DNA from: ZC4RG30 sp963777735
Lineage (GTDB): Bacteria; Pseudomonadota; Gammaproteobacteria; Steroidobacterales; Steroidobacteraceae
Assembly: GCA_963777735.1 (NCBI GenBank)
Contig: CAVZRQ010000008.1
Coordinates: forward strand, 1,302,001 to 1,366,000
Length of the DNA: 64,000 bases
Reading direction: 5' to 3'
Positions 56,917 through 64,000 of this stretch are shown one piece after another. Both the position numbers and the translations under genes were made by a program. Below the pieces are notes generated by a model. The model saw only the letters and a program-made list of their open reading frames with translations, ran no database searches and had not been told where the DNA came from. Numbering within the stretch: position 1 is the first letter of the stretch; each line of letters begins with the position of its first letter.

Positions 56917-57143
56917 TGAAACTTCAGCGCGTTGGCGCTGCCTCGGGCAATCGGACGGGAGATCTACGGGGGAGCGGACTTGCCGCTCGCGGCGCGAAGC
57001 CTGCTCGGTCAGCGCAGGGTCAGGAGGTGCATGCAGGATGTAATCATCGTTGCCCTCCCGTGAATTTGCCGGAGATGGAGATTGGGCAGGGCTGGATTGT
57101 TACCCGAGCGCAGGGCATCGGGCAAGGGCGCCGGCCCGCGCAT

Positions 57144-57869
57144 TCAGGAGATCGGCTCACGCGGTTCGATCCAGACACCCTTCGCGAGTGCACAGAGTGA
57201 GCCGTCGCGGCCGTGGAGCGATGTGCCGACGATGGACCGGCGGCCCTTCACTTCGATCTTCCAGCCGACGATGACACAGGGCTCATCGACCTCCACACAT
57301 CGATCGATGCGACAGGTGTATTCGCCGAGCAGCCAGGGCTTCTTGCCCGTCTGCAGCGCCTGGAAGCCTGGACAGTCCAGCGCTGCCGCAATGAATTCCG
57401 GAGCAACCTTCCCGCTGCGGCCCAGGGAAGCATCGGGCGTCCAGCCGGTGGCGACATACGATTGTCCCGGCACTGGTCCGGCGAACAGACGCAGACCATC
57501 TCCGCTCGCCCGCAGTGGTCCGCAGACAAAGCAGCCCGGACACGGGTGCTGATCCGGATCCGACCAGGGCGCCTGCCGCGATGCATCAAGCGCCTCGGTG
57601 TAACTCACCGCAACGGGCGGAACGAGATCATCCAGGGTTGCGGGCCGCGCCTCGAGGATGCGCTGCGCGGCCTGCTCGACATGCCAGGTGCCATCGTCAT
57701 CGGCATGCAGTGTCATGGGGGTGTCGAGCGGTGGCGGCATCAGCAATCGTACGGTGACCAGTTGCCCGATCGCATCAGCCACGAGTCCGCAGACGTAGCC
57801 GCCGTTTGCCGAGGCAGGTGGCCCACAGAAGCGCGCGCCTACCAGCAGTGTTTCCGGAGAAGTTGGCAT
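57144..57869 (-). CDS. Hotdog-fold thioesterase-like protein with Cys motif
   Basis: 241 residues, probably cytoplasmic. The N-terminal half (CGPPASANGGYVCGLVADAI and TVRLLMPPPLDTPMTLHAD) fits an acyl-CoA-thioesterase-like hotdog. The middle carries PCPGCFVCGPLRASGDGLRLFAG, a CxxCFVCGP-type motif seen in poorly described hotdog relatives. The second half (PEFIAAALDCPGFQAL; LLGEYTCRIDRCVEVDEPCVIVG) forms a second, degenerate hotdog. ATG 57869 is preferred. It lies 18 bases after the MarR gene on the same strand, so it may be under MarR control and act on an acyl-CoA from the adjacent pathway. Confidence 0.6.
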   Translation of the reverse strand: MPTSPETLLVGARFCGPPASANGGYVCGLVADAIGQLVTVRLLMPPPLDTPMTLHADDDGTWHVEQAAQRILEARPATLDDLVPPVAVSYTEALDASRQAPWSDPDQHPCPGCFVCGPLRASGDGLRLFAGPVPGQSYVATGWTPDASLGRSGKVAPEFIAAALDCPGFQALQTGKKPWLLGEYTCRIDRCVEVDEPCVIVGWKIEVKGRRSIVGTSLHGRDGSLCALAKGVWIEPREPIS

Positions 57870-57887
57870 GTTCAGATGGTACAAACT

Positions 57888-58331
57888 TCAGCCACGAAGC
57901 GCCTCCAGAGCAGCAAGCAGACTGGCGAGCTCTTTCTTTTCGAGCTTTGGCAGGAATTCTGCCTCATGTCTGTCCAGCAGTTTGTTGATCATTGCTGCGC
58001 TGGCCCGGCCTTTTGCCGTCAGGGACAACGCATGCGAGCGCCCATCTGCACGTGCCCGGTCCACGAGACCTTTCTCCATCAGACCGGAGATGAGCGGAAC
58101 CATGTTGGCGCGCTTGATGCCGAGCATTTCTCCGACCTCGCCCTGCTGGCATCCCGGGTTGGCTCCGATCAGCAACAGGATGGTGACTTCGGCCGGGCGA
58201 AGCCCGGTGGGCTCCAGGCGCGCGCCAAGGTCGGCCATCATCAGCACGGAGACGCGCCGCAGCAAATAGCCCAGGCGGCCCGACATTGGGTCGACCAGGG
58301 GCGCCACTGCGGTGTTGCGCGGCTTTTTCAT
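57888..58331 (-). CDS. MarR-family transcriptional regulator
   Basis: 147 residues with a winged helix: RPAEVTILLLIGANPGCQQGEVGEMLGIKRANMVPLISGLMEKGLVDRARADGRSHALSLT, split here as helix, recognition helix and wing. The ATG at 58331 has no Shine-Dalgarno sequence and lies 2 bases from the operator palindrome, so its mRNA may be leaderless. By position it represses itself and the divergent hydratase/lyase gene. In known aromatic-catabolism cases such regulators release DNA on binding a hydroxycinnamoyl-CoA thioester; that ligand is inferred here. Confidence 0.88.
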   Translation of the reverse strand: MKKPRNTAVAPLVDPMSGRLGYLLRRVSVLMMADLGARLEPTGLRPAEVTILLLIGANPGCQQGEVGEMLGIKRANMVPLISGLMEKGLVDRARADGRSHALSLTAKGRASAAMINKLLDRHEAEFLPKLEKKELASLLAALEALRG

Positions 58332-58343
58332 TATTGTTATAGT
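58315..58343 (+). promoter_or_regulatory. Candidate sigma-70 promoter of the hydratase/lyase gene
   Basis: TTGCGC at 58315-58320 and TATAGT at 58338-58343 are 17 bases apart. The -10 box matches five of six consensus bases and lies inside the operator palindrome, so a bound repressor would block it. The transcript would start near 58350, leaving AAGGAG as ribosome site. Confidence 0.5.
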
Positions 58344-58353
58344 ATATAACAAT
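58333..58353. promoter_or_regulatory. Operator palindrome between marR and the hydratase/lyase gene
   Basis: ATTGTTATA (58333-58341) and TATAACAAT (58345-58353) are perfect inverted halves around GTA. The 21-base dyad fills the gap between two divergent starts (58331 and 58367), the usual place and size for a MarR-family operator. Strongly A/T-rich against the surrounding sequence. Confidence 0.8.
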
Positions 58354-58366
58354 TAAGGAGAACACC

Positions 58367-59203
58367 ATGGCCAGCACACAGAGCGAAAAGGACACAGTCA
58401 GCTTCACGGTCGAGAACCGCATTGCCTGGGTCAAATACAACCGGCCCGACAAGCGCAATGCGCAGAGCCCCGCGCTCAATCGCCGCATGTATGAAGTGAT
58501 CGATGAACTGGAGTTCCGCGAAGACGTCGGCCTGCTGGTGCTGACCGGCGAAGGCGACGCCTGGTGCGCCGGCATGGATCTGAAGGAATACTTCCGCGAG
58601 ACAGAAGCCCTGGGCCTCAAGGGAACCCGCAAGGCACAGAGCGAAGCCTACCGCTGGTGGCGTCGTCTGCGCTGGTACCAGAAGCCGACCATCGCCATGG
58701 TCAATGGCTGGTGCTTCGGTGGTGCCTACGGCCCGTTGTTCGCCTGCGATCTGGCCTTTGCCGCAGACGAAGCCAAGTTCGGCCTGTCGGAGATCAACTG
58801 GGGCATCCTGCCCGGCGGCGGCGCCACCAAGGTGGCCACCAACTCCATGCCCTATCGCGATGCCATGTATCACGCGATGACCGGCGAGGCGATCGACGGC
58901 AAGAAGGCCGCCGAGTGGAAGCTGGTGAATGAATCCGTGCCGCTCAAGAACCTGAAGGCTCGTGTGCTGGAAGTGGCCAACGTGCTGCTGCAGAAGAACC
59001 CGGTCGCGCTCAAGGCCACCAAGGATGCGGTTCGCCGCGTCACCGAAATGACCTACGACAACGCGGAGGATTACCTCATCCGCGCCCAGGAAGCCGCCAA
59101 CTTCTTCGACAACAGCGGCCGCAAGGAAGGCATCCGCCAGTTCATCGACGAAAAGAGCTTCAAGCCGGGCCTCGGCACCTACGACGTGACCAAGAAAGCG
59201 TAG
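58367..59203 (+). CDS. Hydroxycinnamoyl-CoA hydratase/lyase-like crotonase
   Basis: 278 residues, cytoplasmic, close to p-hydroxycinnamoyl-CoA hydratase/lyase, which turns feruloyl- or coumaroyl-CoA into vanillin or 4-hydroxybenzaldehyde plus acetyl-CoA. Shared blocks: GMDLKEYFRE, KPTIAMVNGWCFGG (oxyanion hole), FGLSEINWGI with the catalytic Glu, and NESVPLKNLK. Against my recollection of the P. fluorescens enzyme, Ser123 is Gly (GGAYGPL) and Tyr239 is Ile (EDYLIRA), while Tyr75 and Glu143 are kept. ATG 58367 has AAGGAG 7 bases upstream. No feruloyl-CoA synthetase or vanillin dehydrogenase is in the window. Confidence 0.82.
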   Translation: MASTQSEKDTVSFTVENRIAWVKYNRPDKRNAQSPALNRRMYEVIDELEFREDVGLLVLTGEGDAWCAGMDLKEYFRETEALGLKGTRKAQSEAYRWWRRLRWYQKPTIAMVNGWCFGGAYGPLFACDLAFAADEAKFGLSEINWGILPGGGATKVATNSMPYRDAMYHAMTGEAIDGKKAAEWKLVNESVPLKNLKARVLEVANVLLQKNPVALKATKDAVRRVTEMTYDNAEDYLIRAQEAANFFDNSGRKEGIRQFIDEKSFKPGLGTYDVTKKA

Positions 59204-59216
59204 CAATGCATCCAGC

Positions 59217-59245
59217 GTGCGATAGGCACAAGTTGCCTATCGCAC
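59217..59245. terminator. Bidirectional hairpin holding a stop codon
   Basis: GTGCGATAGGCA at 59217-59228, loop CAAGT, and exact complement at 59234-59245. It separates the hydratase/lyase end (59203) from the convergent NTF2-like gene, whose TAG stop (59237-59239) lies inside the stem. No T-run is present. Confidence 0.6.
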
Positions 59246-60178
59246 GTCCTGGACTTCACTCGACATGCCCTGCTCGTAGGTGCTCCAGCCAGACGCCATG
59301 GCAAATGGGGCACGATGGAAGATGGCTTCTATCCGGCGGATCTGGCCCTTTTCGATCCTGAACAACTCGGCGAGCTGCCAGGTCCAGTTGATCCGGTGGT
59401 GGTCGAAGAATCCAAAAGCGAAGACGATACCCCGCTCCCGGTCCACCGCCACGAAGCGCCGATCACGCACGCGGTCGACAATTCCCTTCAATCCTTCTTC
59501 GAACTGCTTCTTGCAGGTGGTGCGTGTACCGCCGCGCGCCAGCACATCCACGGCGTTCTCGAAGCGCACGCAGTCGTCCGTGAAGGGGTAATAACCCTTG
59601 CCGTCGTTGTTCTCGAGTCCCGAGAAGTAATAGTTGGCGGTCTCGATCAGCTCCGCGCGGGACATGCGCTCTTTCTCGGGAATCGCCGTTGTGTAGATCG
59701 GGTGCGGCGCGCCCATCGCTTCGACGCCCTGGCCCGTAGGCGGGAAATCGTTGCGGCTGCTGTTGGTATTGGAAGGCCGGCTGACGATCTGCTCGATCTC
59801 GACTATGCGCTGATTGCGGATCTTCAGGCGCAGCGCAATGGCGACCAGATCACCATCACTCCCGGTCTTCCCGTTCTCGCGCACCGTGCCGAGAAACGCG
59901 ATCTGCTGCGTATCGATATCGGGAACATAGAACTTGTAATTGCCGATGCCGCTCATGCCGAACCAGAGCCCTTCACTGCCAAACGGCATGCGCACGCCGT
60001 TCTCGGTGTACTTGAGATCCGGCGCAAACAGAGCCGGATCCTTGTTTGCGTCACGCATGGCAACGAGATAGGAATCCACCCAGCGTTGCAGGCAACTGCG
60101 ATCGCAGGATGCCTGCTGTGCGAGCGCCGGAGCAGACAGCACACTGAAAAGGCCGACGGCCATCCATCGTTTGAGCAC
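59237..60178 (-). CDS. Exported two-domain NTF2/SnoaL-like protein (313 aa)
   Basis: GTG 60178 is chosen because AGGAG lies 9 bases upstream and gives a signal peptide (LKRWMAVGLFSVLSAPALAQ). The first cone-like domain has CLQRWVDSYLVAMRDANKDPALFAPDLKYTENGV; the second has ELIETANYYFSGLENNDGKGYYPFTDDCVRFENAVDV and RIEKGQIRRIEAIFHRAPF. Cys pairs (CDRSC; TTCKKQ with DDC) could form disulfides. It differs from the YGYY-type domains elsewhere in the window and is a separate lineage of the fold. Unknown reaction, possibly hydratase or isomerase of a small molecule in the periplasm. Confidence 0.68.
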   Translation of the reverse strand: MLKRWMAVGLFSVLSAPALAQQASCDRSCLQRWVDSYLVAMRDANKDPALFAPDLKYTENGVRMPFGSEGLWFGMSGIGNYKFYVPDIDTQQIAFLGTVRENGKTGSDGDLVAIALRLKIRNQRIVEIEQIVSRPSNTNSSRNDFPPTGQGVEAMGAPHPIYTTAIPEKERMSRAELIETANYYFSGLENNDGKGYYPFTDDCVRFENAVDVLARGGTRTTCKKQFEEGLKGIVDRVRDRRFVAVDRERGIVFAFGFFDHHRINWTWQLAELFRIEKGQIRRIEAIFHRAPFAMASGWSTYEQGMSSEVQDVR

Positions 60179-60302
60179 GGGTCTGGGCTCCTGTTGTTGT
60201 CGAGAGTGGCTGATAGTACGCCAACAAGCCGTCACCTCGACTTCCACGGTGCCAGTGGCTACGATCGATCAGCGGCTTGTGCAAAACAGGGTGGAAGGGA
60301 GA

Positions 60303-61184
60303 ATGAGCCGAAGCCTCACGATCCGGCGGGCGATTCTGCTCTGGATGATTTCTTCCGCGATGCAACCCGGCAACGCTGCAGAGCCCCCTCGGCACCTGAC
60401 CGATATCGCCTATGCCACGGTCAACGGCCGCGCACTCGCACTGGACCTCCACCTGCCGGCCGGAGTCAAGCAACCGCCACTGGTCGTCTATCTGCACGGC
60501 GGTGCATGGCGTGAGGGCGACAAGGCGCAGTACCCGGAATTCCTGGTGGCGCGCGGCTTCGCAGTCGCCAGCGTCAATTTCCGCTCCAGCAATGACGCGC
60601 GCTTTCCCGCCAACGTGCACGACATCAAGGCGGCGATCCGCTTCCTGCGGGCAAAGTCGAAGGAGTACGGATATCGCACCGATCGCATCGCCATCGGCGG
60701 CAGCTCTTCCGGTGGACATCTGGCCGCACTGGTCGGCACGACGAACGGCGTGAAAGAACTGGAAGGCAATCTCGGCGAGCACACACGCGAAACCTCTGCG
60801 GTGCAGGCGATCGTGAGCTGGTTTGGTGCGTCGAATCTCAACACCATCCTCGCTCAGTCCACCCCTTTCGGGCTCGGCGTGCGCGAGCCGGCCCTTCGCC
60901 TGTTACTGGGCGCACTTCCAGACGAAGTCCCCGCACTCGCAAAGCTCGCCAGCCCCGTCGAGCATGTTGGCGCAGGCGATCCTCCGGCAATGCTGCTGCA
61001 CGGAAACCAGGATCGGCAGATGCCAGTCAATCAGCTGCTGGAACTGGAGGCCGCCTTTCGTCGCGCAAAGCTCGATGTCGAAACCCAGATCGTCGATGGG
61101 GCCGGGCATGGTGGCGATGTCTTCAACAAGGGTGAGCCGGCCGAGCGCGTAATCGACTTCCTGCGAAGGACGATCGACCGCTAG
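60303..61184 (+). CDS. Exported alpha/beta hydrolase (esterase, BD-FAE/HSL-like)
   Basis: 293 residues from ATG 60303 (ribosome site GGAAGG). Signal peptide ends PGNAAE. The oxyanion HGGAWREGDKAQYPEF, nucleophile Ser in IAIGGSSSGGHLAALVG, Asp in LLHGNQDRQMPVNQ and His in DGAGHGGDVFNKG complete the triad. Resembles small-ester and feruloyl-esterase-type hydrolases. A feruloyl esterase would fit the hydratase/lyase 1 kb upstream, but the family is too broad to claim it. Confidence 0.87.
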   Translation: MSRSLTIRRAILLWMISSAMQPGNAAEPPRHLTDIAYATVNGRALALDLHLPAGVKQPPLVVYLHGGAWREGDKAQYPEFLVARGFAVASVNFRSSNDARFPANVHDIKAAIRFLRAKSKEYGYRTDRIAIGGSSSGGHLAALVGTTNGVKELEGNLGEHTRETSAVQAIVSWFGASNLNTILAQSTPFGLGVREPALRLLLGALPDEVPALAKLASPVEHVGAGDPPAMLLHGNQDRQMPVNQLLELEAAFRRAKLDVETQIVDGAGHGGDVFNKGEPAERVIDFLRRTIDR

Positions 61185-61214
61185 GGCATCATTGAATCGG
61201 GCGCGTAACGCTGC

Positions 61215-63074
61215 TCACCATCCAAAGGCGTAACGCTCTCCCCGGATATCGGCGCCACCCCGCAGTGTGCCGAACCTGCCGTCGAGGCCGACAGCCACCA
61301 TGGCCGAGCCGATGCCATAGTCTCCGACCAGCAGGATGCGATGACCGCGGCGCGCCAGCGCCGTGAGCACATCGACAGGAACCCGCTCCTCGATCTCGAA
61401 CACCCCTGGCGCATCGCTCTTGTCGCCGAACGACTGATGCATGTGCATGGAATCCAGGCGTGGCGCCTCGATCGCCTGCTGGATGTTCTGTTTGCCCAGG
61501 ATGATGTTGAGCAGCACCTGCAACACCTGCTGGTCCTGGCTGTCTCCGCCGGGAGTGCCGATGGCGAGGAAGGGCTTTCCATCGCGGGTCACGATGGTGG
61601 GCGACAGCGTGGTGCGTGGCCGCTTGCCCCCGGCCAGCACATTGGGACTGGCCGGATCCAGATCGAATACCGTGAGTCGGTTGCTCAAGGGGACCCCGGT
61701 ATCGCCCGCCACGTAGGCGCCTCCGATCAACCAGCCAGAGCTCGGCGTGCAGCTGAAGAGATTGCCGCTTGCATCCACGACTTCGATGGCAGTGGTGTCA
61801 TTGCTCGGGCCACCTGTCACGGTCAGCCGGCGCGGCCGGAATGTAGCCACGAACTGCTGGCCACCGCGTTGGTGCGCGAAAGGATTGCCATAACGGTGCT
61901 GCAACGAAGCCTGTGCGCCAATCAGCGACGCGCGCTCCGCGGCGTAACTCTTCGACAACAGTCCTTCGGCAGGAATATCGGCGAACAATGGATCGCCAAA
62001 CCAGGCATTGCGATCGTCCAGTGCGAGCTTGAGCGACTCTGCAAGCGTATGCAGGTACTGCTCGCTGCCAGGCCGCATTCTTTCGATGCCAGCTGCCTCG
62101 AGAATGTTCAGCGTGAGCAACAGCGTCGGGCCCTGGCTCCAGAACCCGGCCTTGTGGATGTCATAGCCCTGGAAGCGCGTGCTGACCGCTGCTTCCAGCC
62201 GTCCGCGATAGGTGGCAAGGTCGTCGTAACTGAGGAGCCCTTTGTCGGCCTGCACGGCGGCGGCGATGCGGCGCGCCACATCCCCTTTGTAGAACACATC
62301 GCGCCCTGCTTCGATGGCCTGCACGCGGTTGGTGCCCTTGCCGAGCGCAGCACGTTCGCCCGCTGCCATGGCCCGCAGAGTGGCGGCAAGGTTCGGTTGG
62401 CGGAAGATCTCGCCGACTTCGGGAATCCGGTCATCCGGAAAATAGGTGCGGCGCGACCATTCCCATTTCACGGTGGCCTCGCGATGATTCTGCATCATCG
62501 CGCGCAGCGCCCCGTACATGGGAAATCCATCGGCCAGGCGGATGGCAGGTTCCAGCACCTGCCCCAGCGACATCGTGCCGAAGTTCTGCAGAGCCAGCGC
62601 CATGGCATCCACTACCGCAGGCACCGTGCCTGCGTTGGGACCATTGCCCGGTATCACGCCTGCGCCACGGAAATAGGCTGGCGTTGCGGCCTTCGGCGCA
62701 CCACCCTGGCCACTGATGACAGTGACCTTGCTGGTGCTGGCCTGATACACGATCGCAGGTGCTTCACCACCCAGACCGAAGTGCGAGATTTCGTTGACCG
62801 CAGCGGCGAACACAGCGGCAACGCCTGCATCAAAGGCATTGCCTCCGGCGGCCAGGATGCGCGTGGCGGCCTCCACGGTGTAATGACGGCCCGCGGCGAC
62901 GATGCCATGGGTGCCGTACAGTTCCGGTCGCAGGGTTTCCTTCTCCTCGATGCGCCGCCCTCCCGGCGCAATTGCGCCGGAAGCCTGGGGCGCAAGCTGC
63001 GCCGTTGCATTCGCGGACAAGGCCGTCGCTGCGGCGGCGATCGAGAACCTGTGAAAATCACGTCGTGAAGGCAT
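61215..63074 (-). CDS. Gamma-glutamyltransferase family protein, Tat-exported
   Basis: 619 residues of an Ntn-hydrolase. The Tat-like signal MPSRRDFHRFSIAAAATALS is unusual, since most bacterial enzymes use Sec. Self-cleavage is expected before the Thr in SNDTTAIEVVDASGNL, giving large and small subunits. Typical blocks: GTHGIVAAGRHYTVEAATRILAAGGNAFDA, FGLGGEAPAIVY and GTVPAVVDAMALALQNFG. The GSPGGSRI block of E. coli Ggt reads GTPGGDSQDQ, a substitution in the substrate pocket, so substrate range may differ (glutathione versus beta-lactam-acyl or other amides). Confidence 0.87.
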   Translation of the reverse strand: MPSRRDFHRFSIAAAATALSANATAQLAPQASGAIAPGGRRIEEKETLRPELYGTHGIVAAGRHYTVEAATRILAAGGNAFDAGVAAVFAAAVNEISHFGLGGEAPAIVYQASTSKVTVISGQGGAPKAATPAYFRGAGVIPGNGPNAGTVPAVVDAMALALQNFGTMSLGQVLEPAIRLADGFPMYGALRAMMQNHREATVKWEWSRRTYFPDDRIPEVGEIFRQPNLAATLRAMAAGERAALGKGTNRVQAIEAGRDVFYKGDVARRIAAAVQADKGLLSYDDLATYRGRLEAAVSTRFQGYDIHKAGFWSQGPTLLLTLNILEAAGIERMRPGSEQYLHTLAESLKLALDDRNAWFGDPLFADIPAEGLLSKSYAAERASLIGAQASLQHRYGNPFAHQRGGQQFVATFRPRRLTVTGGPSNDTTAIEVVDASGNLFSCTPSSGWLIGGAYVAGDTGVPLSNRLTVFDLDPASPNVLAGGKRPRTTLSPTIVTRDGKPFLAIGTPGGDSQDQQVLQVLLNIILGKQNIQQAIEAPRLDSMHMHQSFGDKSDAPGVFEIEERVPVDVLTALARRGHRILLVGDYGIGSAMVAVGLDGRFGTLRGGADIRGERYAFGW

Positions 63075-63110
63075 GCCGACTCCCCGTGCTGTTGGCGAAG
63101 GCTAGCGCGT

Positions 63111-63854
63111 TCAGGGGAAGAACGCCTTCCTGATCAACCCGACGGCCACCAGACTGAGCAGGATCCTGAACCCCAGCCGGAACACATTCTCCGGCACGCG
63201 TGTCAGCAGCCGGCTGCCCATGGCGGTGCCGGCAAACCCGGATGCCACCATCATCAGGATCAGCAGCAGGTACTGGCCGAACGCGAACCCCATTGCCACG
63301 AACACGGCCACCTTGAACACGTGCTGGAAGGTCATGAGCATGGCGTGGGTGGCCACGAGCTGGCGCCGGTCGGAGATTCCGCGCACGAACGCCGCCACCA
63401 GCGGGCCCGCCGCGCCAACCACCATTCCCAGCGCAGAAACCACCACTCCACCCACGAACTGCAGGGACCGGCTGGAAGTGATGGCTCTGGGCTGCGGCAA
63501 CCAGGTGGTGATCAGCACGAAGATCCCGATGGCCGCCGTGAACCACTTTTCGGGCAGCAGGTAGGCGAACCGACCGCCGACCACCGAGCCGATCACGGCG
63601 CCCAGCACCAGCCAGAGGATGAGCTTCCACTGGATGTGCTCGCGCTGCACCATCGCACGGCCGGCATTGCTGCCCAGCTGGATGCAGCCATGCACGGGCA
63701 CCACCACCACGGGCGGGAACACCAGCGCCATCGCGGCGATCATCAGCGACCCACCACCGAGCGAGAACGTGGCGGTGATGAGCGAAGTCAGAAAACTCAG
63801 CGCAACCAGTGCCAGCGCCGCCCCTTCTCCGAGCCCAGGTGGCAGCTCAAGCAT
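63111..63854 (-). CDS. TauE/SafE-family membrane permease
   Basis: 247 residues, about eight hydrophobic segments of the sulfite/sulfonate exporter family. N-terminal LSFLTSLITATFSLGGGSLMIAAMALVFPPVVVVPVHGCIQLGSN and a second half with VVVSALGMVVGAAGPLVAAFVRG repeat the family pattern. ATG 63854 is preferred to TTG 63866. Lies 36 bases upstream of the gamma-glutamyltransferase start on the same strand, so the two may form a unit; a link to thiol or sulfur compounds is only a suggestion. Confidence 0.82.
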   Translation of the reverse strand: MLELPPGLGEGAALALVALSFLTSLITATFSLGGGSLMIAAMALVFPPVVVVPVHGCIQLGSNAGRAMVQREHIQWKLILWLVLGAVIGSVVGGRFAYLLPEKWFTAAIGIFVLITTWLPQPRAITSSRSLQFVGGVVVSALGMVVGAAGPLVAAFVRGISDRRQLVATHAMLMTFQHVFKVAVFVAMGFAFGQYLLLILMMVASGFAGTAMGSRLLTRVPENVFRLGFRILLSLVAVGLIRKAFFP

Positions 63855-63941
63855 CGAACGCGACAACAGGCATAGAATCGACCCGCGGGGGCCGGGCGAC
63901 AGTCAGGCAAGCGATTGGGAAATACAACAAGAGGAACCGTC

Positions 63942-64000
63942 ATGCTCATCAGGAACTCGGGGAAATTCTACGCTGCCGCAGTGGCAACCGCTGCTGCTCT
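63942..64000 (+). CDS. Start of an exported protein, cut by the window edge
   Basis: ATG 63942 with AAGAGG about 8 bases upstream opens MLIRNSGKFYAAAVATAAA, a signal-peptide-like N-terminus. The rest lies beyond the window, so no product can be named. It diverges from the TauE/SafE gene. Confidence 0.6.
   Translation, partial: MLIRNSGKFYAAAVATAAA

Noticed and set aside
61341..63068. A 575-residue open frame opposite the gamma-glutamyltransferase
   Set aside because: Antisense shadow of a well-conserved enzyme; composition is Arg/His/Gln-rich with no motif.

Overview
GC-rich chromosomal DNA of a free-living Gram-negative heterotroph. The gene types (two large TonB-dependent receptors, PQQ enzymes, periplasmic and Tat-exported hydrolases, an NtrC-type regulator, RlmE and RluF) fit a gammaproteobacterium of the Steroidobacter/Nevskia/Xanthomonas kind. 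That placement is inference; no rRNA or marker set is present. I see no integrase, transposase, phage gene, CRISPR array, tRNA or rRNA, and no gap between genes exceeds 300 bases.

Layout. 1-4217 (minus): a four-gene run of a CDP-alcohol phosphatidyltransferase, a PlsC-like acyltransferase, a CdsA-like cytidylyltransferase and a PQQ dehydrogenase fused to cytochrome c. 4301-5388 (plus): adenine salvage pair apt and MTA/SAH nucleosidase. 5450-9014 (minus): an outer-membrane barrel followed by four tandem exported NTF2/SnoaL-like proteins with overlapping ends. 9179-15684 (plus): an operon of a DUF1592-type cytochrome, a DUF1552 protein, a Tat-lipoprotein metallo-beta-lactamase-fold protein and an ankyrin protein with glycine-rich inserts. 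15770-16567: SGNH hydrolase. 16755-23630 (minus): MFS transporter, a three-domain NTF2-like protein, and a TonB receptor. 23768-25376 (plus): MBL-fold hydrolase and RluF-like enzyme. 25378-27964 (minus): beta-hydroxyacid dehydrogenase, carboxymuconolactone-decarboxylase-like protein, FGE-fold lipoprotein, ABM-fold protein. 28010-31034: rlmE diverging from an FAD protein plus SpoU methyltransferase. 31242-41551 (plus): TonB receptor, S9 peptidase, PQQ sugar dehydrogenase, xylFGH-like sugar ABC importer. 41566-43626 (minus): a second three-domain NTF2 protein. 43830-47417: POT peptide transporter and M3 peptidase, convergent. 47575-54857 (minus): a MacB-like efflux operon followed by its own sigma-54 activator and histidine kinase. 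55119-56916: MsbA-like ABC exporter. 57144-59203: MarR-controlled hydroxycinnamoyl-CoA hydratase/lyase. 59237-64000: two-domain NTF2-like protein, alpha/beta hydrolase, gamma-glutamyltransferase, TauE/SafE permease, and the first codons of an exported protein.

Three themes stand out. First, exported NTF2/SnoaL-like domains are strongly expanded: at least 12 domains in seven genes, in one-, two- and three-domain forms, mostly beside transport genes. Second, the operon at 9179-15684 joins four families of poorly known role. Third, a complete signal-to-exporter circuit is visible at 47575-54978, including a sigma-54 promoter with an upstream palindrome.

Caution: single-base frame breaks are frequent but clustered (about 1-4.7 kb, 18.4 kb, 21.4 kb, 24.3 kb and 50.7-55.9 kb). 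The protein sequence stays family-like in the next frame after each break, so most are probably sequence or assembly errors rather than gene decay. Affected genes are annotated across their full intended span.
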